DNA of 7,104 nt, from NCBI GenBank assembly GCA_019120235.1, contig DWVN01000062.1:1-7104 (forward strand). The letters run 5' to 3'. Shown piece after piece: positions 1 to 4,656 of the stretch (its first letter is position 1; every line of letters begins with the position of its first letter). The position numbers and the translations under genes are program-made. The DNA comes from Dwaynesavagella gallinarum (GTDB lineage: Bacteria; Bacillota; Clostridia; Clostridiales; Clostridiaceae). The notes beneath the pieces are model-generated. The model searched no databases, had not been told where the DNA came from, and saw nothing but the letters and a program-made list of their open reading frames with translations.

Positions 1-1527
1 GGACTTATTGATGGACACGCTCACATTGAATCATCTCTTTTAACTCCAAGAGAATATTACAAAACCGCGCTACTTCACGGAATTACTTCTATAATTGTAG
101 ATCCTCACGAAATAGCAAATGTTTTAGGAGTTGAAGGTATAAACTTAATGATTAATTTAAGTAAAAACATACCTCTTGATTTTTACTTCATGTTACCTTC
201 ATGTGTACCAGCAACACCATTTGAAAATTCTGGTGCAATATTAAATAGCTCAGATTTAAAACCATTATACAACAATGAAAAAGTATTAGGACTCGCAGAA
301 ATCATGGATATTCAATCTGTTATCAATTGCGAAAGCGATATGATAAACAAATTATATGATGCCTATAAAAATAATGTAATAATAGATGGACATGGAGCAG
401 GATTTGATATAGATAAACTTAATACTTATGCAACTTCCTATATTAAAACTGATCATGAATGCCATACTTACGATGAATTAATTGAACGAGTTAGACGTGG
501 TATGTATGTACATATAAGAGAAGGTACTGTTGCTAAAAATTTAAAAGAATTAATAAAAGGTGTCTCTATACACAATAGTAGAAAACTTTGTTTATGCACT
601 GATGACAAACACATAGATGATTTATTAAAACAAGGCTCAATTGATAATTCAATAAGATTATGTATAAAAAATGGATTAAATCCTGAAATTTCTATTCAAA
701 TGGCAACTTTAAATCCTGCTGAATGTTATGGTTTAAAAACAAAAGGTGCAATAGCTCCAGGATATATTGCTGACTTTTTAATTTTAGATTCATTACACGA
801 TTTTAAAATATCATCTGTATATAAAAATGGATTTTTAGTAGTTAAAAATAATTCTTTAATTAATAAAACTGATGACTCTTTTGAGATAAATGTCAAAACA
901 ACTATTAACATACCAAATCTTACAAAAAAACATTTCAATATTTCTTTACAAAATAAATCAGTTATAAATGTAATTGAAATAATACCTAATAGTTTAAAAA
1001 CTAATCACATAAAAATCGATGTATCCACTTTAAGTAATCAAAGTGAATTTACTCCTTGTACTGAAAAAGATTTATTAAAAATTGGGGTTATAGAACGACA
1101 TAATAATACTAAAAATATTGGTCTTGGAGTAGTAAAAGGTTTAAAACTAAATTCTGGTGCTATAGCTACAACAATAGCTCATGACTCTCATAATTTAATT
1201 ATTTGTGGAACAAATGATGATGATATGATTTTAGCATGCAATAAAATTAAAGAAATTGGTGGAGGAATTGTAATTGTAAATGAAGGCAATTTAATTTCTC
1301 ATTTAAAATTAGAAATTGGTGGACTTATTACAAACAGATCTACAGAAGAAGTTATTAATGATTTATCAAAACTACATCTTGAAATAAAAAAACTATGTCC
1401 AAGCATAAATTTCAATCCATTTTTAACTTTATCATTTTTATCTTTGCCTGTAATTCCCGAAATTAAAATTACAGATAAAGGTGTTTTTGATGTTAATAAT
1501 TTTAAATTTATAAATGTAGCTGAATAA
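1..1527 (+). CDS. ade: Adenine deaminase, 3' portion (5' end outside window)
   Basis: Adenine deaminase hydrolyses adenine to hypoxanthine and ammonia in cytoplasmic purine salvage. The frame is open from base 1, giving 508 visible residues. Full-length family members are about 570-600 aa, so roughly 60-70 N-terminal residues are missing. The Met at base 148 is internal: codons before it already encode the metal-binding GLIDGHAHIESS motif (visible residues 1-12, His6 and His8) and the VDPHEIANVLG motif. Other amidohydrolase landmarks are LAEIMD (98-103), DGHGAG (129-134) and the TDDKH segment (200-204), which carries the conserved Asp. The C-terminal Ade-specific domain is present, with GLGVVKGLKLNSGA, AHDSHN (393-398) and the LSFLSLPVIPE/TDKG ending, so the 3' end is intact. 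It converges with rfbC and shares a terminator with it. Nothing in the sequence ties it functionally to the sugar genes. Its promoter is not in the window. Confidence 0.95.
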   Translation, partial: GLIDGHAHIESSLLTPREYYKTALLHGITSIIVDPHEIANVLGVEGINLMINLSKNIPLDFYFMLPSCVPATPFENSGAILNSSDLKPLYNNEKVLGLAEIMDIQSVINCESDMINKLYDAYKNNVIIDGHGAGFDIDKLNTYATSYIKTDHECHTYDELIERVRRGMYVHIREGTVAKNLKELIKGVSIHNSRKLCLCTDDKHIDDLLKQGSIDNSIRLCIKNGLNPEISIQMATLNPAECYGLKTKGAIAPGYIADFLILDSLHDFKISSVYKNGFLVVKNNSLINKTDDSFEINVKTTINIPNLTKKHFNISLQNKSVINVIEIIPNSLKTNHIKIDVSTLSNQSEFTPCTEKDLLKIGVIERHNNTKNIGLGVVKGLKLNSGAIATTIAHDSHNLIICGTNDDDMILACNKIKEIGGGIVIVNEGNLISHLKLEIGGLITNRSTEEVINDLSKLHLEIKKLCPSINFNPFLTLSFLSLPVIPEIKITDKGVFDVNNFKFINVAE

Positions 1528-1559
1528 TATAGTATTTTTTTAAAATAAACTAGGAATAA

Positions 1560-1600
1560 AAAATAAAATAAGAGTTGGTATTCCAACTCTTTTAATTTTT
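1560..1600. terminator. Bidirectional rho-independent terminator between ade and rfbC
   Basis: A 9-bp perfect stem (1570-1578 with 1583-1591, core AGAGTTGG/CCAACTCT) closes a 4-base TATT loop. On the plus strand it is followed by a T-rich run (1591-1600) and ends ade transcription. Read on the minus strand, the A-rich stretch at about 1551-1569 becomes a T-rich tract, so the same hairpin serves rfbC, whose stop codon lies only 8 bases away. Its position between two convergent genes supports this reading. Confidence 0.85.
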
Positions 1601-2147
1601 AAAAATCTAACTCCTCAATACTTTTACCAAGCAAATCTTTTTCAGATAAAATAACATTTTCTTTAGTCAAATTAATTCCCCAATCAATATTAATTGTTTT
1701 ATCATTATATATGAGCGTACGTTCATTTTCTTTATTGTAAAAGTTATCAACTTTATAAGACACTTCAACATCATCTTCAAGTGTTATAAATCCATGTGCA
1801 AATCCTCTAGGTACAAAAATCATTTTTTTATTATTTTCACTAAGCTCAACTTTTTCCCACGATAAAAATGTTTTAGAATCTTTTCTTAAATCAACTACAA
1901 AATCTAAAATACTTCCCTTTGTGCATCTTACAAGTTTTGCTTGTGCATATTTTCCTATTTGAAAATGAAGTCCACGTATAGTATATTTTTTCAAAGATTT
2001 AGAATTATTATCTTGTACAAATTCACATGTTATTCCATTATTAAAAAATAAATTTTTGTTATAACTTTCAAAAAATAAACCTCGTTCATCTTCAAATATT
2101 TTAGGTTCATAAACTTTAACTCCATTTATCCACAAATCTTTAAACAT
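1599..2147 (-). CDS. rfbC: dTDP-4-dehydrorhamnose 3,5-epimerase
   Basis: RfbC/RmlC is a cytoplasmic cupin enzyme that epimerises C3 and C5 of dTDP-4-dehydro-6-deoxyglucose, the third step toward dTDP-L-rhamnose. The 182-residue product has the usual family length. It shows EDERGLFFESYN (19-30), the IRGLHFQ motif with catalytic base His61, FVPRGFAHGF (111-120), Tyr131 of the YKVD segment as the likely general acid, and LSEKD with Asp171 as partner of the catalytic His (roles assigned by family alignment). The start at 2147 is preferred over an in-frame start at 2174. A clear GGAGG lies 5 bases upstream of 2147, and the resulting N-terminus matches family length, while the longer form adds nine non-family residues. 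The start overlaps the rfbA stop by 8 bases, which implies translational coupling within one operon. A terminator follows directly, so rfbC ends the operon. Confidence 0.95.
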   Translation of the reverse strand: MFKDLWINGVKVYEPKIFEDERGLFFESYNKNLFFNNGITCEFVQDNNSKSLKKYTIRGLHFQIGKYAQAKLVRCTKGSILDFVVDLRKDSKTFLSWEKVELSENNKKMIFVPRGFAHGFITLEDDVEVSYKVDNFYNKENERTLIYNDKTINIDWGINLTKENVILSEKDLLGKSIEELDF

Positions 2148-3033
2148 ATTTTCCTCCAAAAGCTTTTCCTTCATCTATTATTTTATTTAAATATTTACCA
2201 TAAGAATTATTTTTATATTTAAAAGCTTGTCTATATAATTCTTCTTCTGAAATCCATTTATTTCTATAAGCAATTTCTTCAGGTACACTTATTTTAATGC
2301 CTTGACGTTTTTCTAAAATTTTTATAAATTCACACGCTTCATACAAGGAATCAAAAGTTCCTGTATCAATCCAAGAAAAACCTTTTCCTAAAATTTCATA
2401 ATTTAATTTTTCATTTTTAAGATAAATATTATTTAAATCTGTTATCTCTAATTCTCCTCTAGAACTCTTTCTCAAACTTTTAGAGTAATATGATACATTT
2501 TCATCATACAAATAAAGTCCTGTTACAATATAATTAGATTTTGGATTTTCAGGCTTTTCTTCAATAGAAATGATTTTTCTGTCATCAGAAAATTCAACAA
2601 CTCCAAAATTTTCTGGATTATTTGATGGATATAAAAATATAGTGGCACCATCATGTTTTTCAATAGAATTTTTTAAAATATATGAAAATTCATTTCCATA
2701 AAAAATATTATCTCCAAGTATTAAAGCAACTTTATTATTTTTAATAAAATTTTCTCCAATAATAAATGCTTCTGGTAATCCATTGGGATTTTGTTGAATT
2801 TCATAATTTATGTTTATACCAAATTGTGAACCATCTCCTAAAAGATTTTTAAAATTTTCAATTTGGTTTGGTGATACAATTATTAAAATATCTCTTATTC
2901 CTGCAATCATAAAAGTTGATATAGAATAATAAATCATTGGTTTGTCATAAACAGGTAGTAATTGTTTTGTTATAGACAAAGTTATAGGAAACATTCTACT
3001 TGCAACCCCACCTGCCAATATAATTCCTTTCAT
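2140..3033 (-). CDS. rfbA: Glucose-1-phosphate thymidylyltransferase
   Basis: RfbA/RmlA joins dTTP and glucose-1-phosphate to give dTDP-glucose and pyrophosphate, the entry step to dTDP-rhamnose and related dTDP-6-deoxysugars. The 297-residue product is close to the usual ~290. Motifs in order: N-terminal nucleotide loop LAGGVASRMFP (6-16, Arg13 kept), KQLLPVYDKPMIYY (23-36), base-binding Q80 and G85 in the QQNPNGLPEAF stretch, LGDNIFYG (107-114, metal-binding Asp), EEKP (158-161), RGELEITDLN (192-201) and WIDTGTFDSL (221-230, second metal Asp). The ATG at 3033 is chosen over the GTG at 3039 because the GTG overlaps the GAGG ribosome binding site. Two signatures differ from the usual form: GxGTR is replaced by GVASR, and GLAQAF by GLPEAF. 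It is the first gene of a two-gene operon with rfbC and diverges from the glycosyltransferase gene. Confidence 0.95.
   Translation of the reverse strand: MKGIILAGGVASRMFPITLSITKQLLPVYDKPMIYYSISTFMIAGIRDILIIVSPNQIENFKNLLGDGSQFGININYEIQQNPNGLPEAFIIGENFIKNNKVALILGDNIFYGNEFSYILKNSIEKHDGATIFLYPSNNPENFGVVEFSDDRKIISIEEKPENPKSNYIVTGLYLYDENVSYYSKSLRKSSRGELEITDLNNIYLKNEKLNYEILGKGFSWIDTGTFDSLYEACEFIKILEKRQGIKISVPEEIAYRNKWISEEELYRQAFKYKNNSYGKYLNKIIDEGKAFGGKYV
2153..2157 (-). promoter_or_regulatory. Ribosome binding site of rfbC
   Basis: A perfect GGAGG (read on the minus strand) sits 5 bases before the ATG at 2147, inside the last codons of rfbA, where it also encodes Gly-Gly. It decides the rfbC start, because the alternative start at 2174 lies upstream of it and has no comparable site in this spot. 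Confidence 0.85.
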
Positions 3034-3038
3034 AAACA

Positions 3039-3042
3039 CCTC
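3039..3042 (-). promoter_or_regulatory. Ribosome binding site of rfbA
   Basis: GAGG on the minus strand, 5 bases before the ATG at 3033. It rules out the GTG at 3037-3039 as the start codon because that codon overlaps the site. Confidence 0.75.
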
Positions 3043-3064
3043 ATTTGACGCCTTCTTAAATTGA

Positions 3065-3093
3065 TTGTAAACATTATGTGTTAATGCTATAAT
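3065..3093 (+). promoter_or_regulatory. Predicted sigma-70/SigA promoter for the glycosyltransferase gene
   Basis: A -35 box TTGTAA (3065-3070, 4 of 6 consensus bases), a 17-base spacer and a perfect -10 TATAAT (3088-3093). The start of transcription would be near 3100, giving a leader of about 97 bases before the ATG at 3197. The -10 forms one arm of the palindrome at 3079-3108, so a protein bound there would block it. In DNA this AT-rich, chance matches are common, but the exact -10 and ideal spacing favour it. Confidence 0.6.
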
Positions 3094-3108
3094 TTTATAG
3101 AATTAACA
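3079..3108. promoter_or_regulatory. 30-bp near-perfect palindrome, candidate shared operator
   Basis: Two 15-bp arms, 3079-3093 (TGTTAATGCTATAAT) and 3094-3108 (reverse complement TGTTAATTCTATAAA), match at 13 of 15 positions. The centre falls between the two divergent -10 boxes. The geometry fits a dimeric DNA-binding regulator controlling both directions. It is not followed by a T tract and lies upstream of both genes, so it is unlikely to be a terminator. No known regulator is recognised. Confidence 0.5.
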
Positions 3109-3121
3109 ATAAATATATTAA
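3094..3121 (-). promoter_or_regulatory. Possible promoter for rfbA-rfbC
   Basis: Read on the minus strand: -35 TTAATA (3116-3121, 4 of 6), a 16-base spacer and -10 TATAAA (3094-3099, 5 of 6). It would start transcription near 3087, about 54 bases before the rfbA ATG. Its -10 lies in the other arm of the palindrome, directly next to the plus-strand -10. It is weaker than the plus-strand promoter, and other placements in this AT-rich gap cannot be excluded. Confidence 0.4.
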
Positions 3122-3183
3122 TGATTTTAACAATTTTTTAAAGTTAAAATTTGTAACGTCTATAAAATTTACATCATATCTGA

Positions 3184-3190
3184 AAGGTGG
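3184..3190 (+). promoter_or_regulatory. Ribosome binding site of the glycosyltransferase gene
   Basis: AAGGTGG ends 6 bases before the ATG at 3197. It differs from AAGGAGG at one base. The site and spacing confirm the start. Confidence 0.75.
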
Positions 3191-3196
3191 TTTAAA

Positions 3197-4603
3197 ATGT
3201 TGACACTAAATTCAATACTAGAAAATATAGATATTGATTATTTTAAATTTAATTTAAATTTTCACAAATATATACTTAACAAACTAAAAGAAGATAATTT
3301 TGAAATGACAAAAGAATTTGAAGATAAATTAAATAGACGTATAAAACTTTTAGGTTTTATAAATGGTACATGCCCTGATATATTGAAATTTTTTATAAAT
3401 GATGATTATACAAATTATCAAGATGATTTTACTAATGAAGATCTTGTTAATCTCATAAATATGTTTTCAGATGAAGAGCCTATAAAATTAAGTGTAAACC
3501 TAATTGTATTTAATGAAGAACGTTGTATTGAGCGATGTTTGAATGCACTTTCAAATTTTGCTGATGAAATACTTATTTTAGATACTGGTTCAACAGATAA
3601 TACAGTTAAAATAATTGAAGAAAAGTTTCCAGAAGTTAAAATTTTTCATGATAAATGGAGAAAAGATTTTGCATATTCAAGAAATATTTTAATAGATAAA
3701 TCTTCAAACGATTGGATATTATCAATCGATGCTGATGAAACGCCTACAGGTGAATTTTACCTCATAAAAGACTTAATATCCTTATTTAAAAACTTTAAAG
3801 CAAATAAAGAACATCCTCTTGTATTCTCACCTACTATAGACTCTCTTGGACAAAAAATAAATACAACAAAAAGAATTTTCAATAAACAACATGACATGAA
3901 ATTCGATGGAAAAATACATGAAGAAATTGTTTCAAAAAATGAAAAAGAAATAAACTACATTATGCTTAATTTAACACTAACTCACGATGGATATCATCCT
4001 GATGTATTTAAAGGAAAAAATAAAGCTGAAAGAAACACAGAAATACTTGAAAAAATGATAAAACTAGAACCAAATAAAATTAGATGGTATTATTTTTTAG
4101 GACGTGAAAAAAATATTTTAGGACATGACGTAGATGAATGTATTAAAATTTTAAAATCTGGATTAAAACTAAAACATACTCAAAATTCAATTGAAAATTT
4201 TTACTATAATATTTTAACATTACTTGCAAAAATAGCTGTTTCACACAAAAAATACGATTTATTGAAAGAAGTAATTGAACTTATGGAATATGAAATTCCA
4301 AATTCTTTAGATGCTTTTTATTTTAAATTAATACTTGAAAATGATTCTGTAATGAGCGATAAATTTTTACAAATAAATACTATGGTAAAATCTGTTGGAG
4401 ATATAGCTAATAGAGTTAACACAATCGATGGAACTTATTCTCACGTACTTCACACACTAGGACTTATATATTTAAGTTTTAGGGATTACACAAGAGCTTT
4501 TTACTATTTTAATCAAATACAATCACCCAAAAACATTGAAGCTATTAAAAATATCTTACTTCCTTTAAAAGAACAAATTGATAGCTTTCTTCAAAATAAA
4601 TAA
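3197..4603 (+). CDS. Family 2 glycosyltransferase, SunS-like architecture with helical C-terminal region
   Basis: A probable cytoplasmic GT-A fold transferase that moves a sugar from an NDP-sugar to an unidentified acceptor. The 468 residues divide into three parts. An N-terminal extension (1-97) is rich in Asp, Asn, Phe and Lys. The GT2 catalytic domain (about 98-270) has SVNLIVFNEE (99-108), LDTGSTDNT (128-136), HDKWRKDFAYSRN (151-163) and the metal-binding DAD (178-180), then KFDGKIHEE (235-243) and LTHDGYHP (261-268). The C-terminal part (about 280-468) is all-helical and TPR-like, containing KLEPNKIRWYYFLGRE (289-304). The order of these motifs resembles SunS, the sublancin S-glycosyltransferase, and related clostridial GT2-TPR proteins; this is family knowledge recalled without a search. 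No signal peptide or membrane segment is visible. It is divergent from rfbA-rfbC and convergent with a surface-type protein, which suggests protein or surface glycosylation. Donor and acceptor are unknown. Confidence 0.85.
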   Translation: MLTLNSILENIDIDYFKFNLNFHKYILNKLKEDNFEMTKEFEDKLNRRIKLLGFINGTCPDILKFFINDDYTNYQDDFTNEDLVNLINMFSDEEPIKLSVNLIVFNEERCIERCLNALSNFADEILILDTGSTDNTVKIIEEKFPEVKIFHDKWRKDFAYSRNILIDKSSNDWILSIDADETPTGEFYLIKDLISLFKNFKANKEHPLVFSPTIDSLGQKINTTKRIFNKQHDMKFDGKIHEEIVSKNEKEINYIMLNLTLTHDGYHPDVFKGKNKAERNTEILEKMIKLEPNKIRWYYFLGREKNILGHDVDECIKILKSGLKLKHTQNSIENFYYNILTLLAKIAVSHKKYDLLKEVIELMEYEIPNSLDAFYFKLILENDSVMSDKFLQINTMVKSVGDIANRVNTIDGTYSHVLHTLGLIYLSFRDYTRAFYYFNQIQSPKNIEAIKNILLPLKEQIDSFLQNK

Positions 4604-4605
4604 CG

Positions 4606-4647
4606 AAAAAAATGAAGTTCAAATTTTGAACTTCATTTTTATTTTTT
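4606..4647. terminator. Bidirectional rho-independent terminator between the glycosyltransferase and surface-protein genes
   Basis: A long stem pairs 4608-4622 with 4626-4640 (15 bp, core TGAAGTTCAA/TTGAACTTCA). A T-rich run ending at 4647 follows on the plus strand. The A run at 4606-4612 gives a T run on the minus strand. The hairpin starts 4 bases after the glycosyltransferase stop and lies 16 bases beyond the stop of the minus-strand gene, so it serves both convergent genes. Confidence 0.9.
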
Positions 4648-4656
4648 ATATTATAA

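Noticed and set aside
726..938. Minus-strand open frame within ade
   Set aside because: It lies opposite a conserved coding region, has no ribosome binding site and no recognisable product. The same applies to 1299-1586 on the minus strand.
148..1527. ade starting at the ATG at 148
   Set aside because: In-frame codons from base 1 encode the conserved metal-binding GLIDGHAHIESS motif, so the gene begins beyond the left edge.
1599..2174. Longer rfbC starting at 2174
   Set aside because: It adds nine residues not expected for the family, overlaps rfbA by 35 bases and lies upstream of the GGAGG that serves the ATG at 2147.
3034..3039. GTG start of rfbA at 3039
   Set aside because: The GTG overlaps the GAGG ribosome binding site. 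The ATG at 3033 gives the standard MKGIILAGG N-terminus.
3079..3134. Rex-type operator (TTGTTAA-N4-TTAACAA)
   Set aside because: Half-sites resembling TGTTAA/TTAACA are present, but the inverted pair is separated by 18 bases rather than 4, so the known operator geometry is not met.
3137..3166. Alternative plus-strand promoter with TATAAA at 3161
   Set aside because: No acceptable -35 lies 16-18 bases upstream, only AT-rich TTTAAA-like sequence. The 3065-3093 pair is clearly better.
4604..4656. Small glycocin-type precursor gene beside the glycosyltransferase
   Set aside because: The gaps on both sides are too short or hold only promoter and terminator signals. No small ORF with a leader and Cys-rich core is seen.
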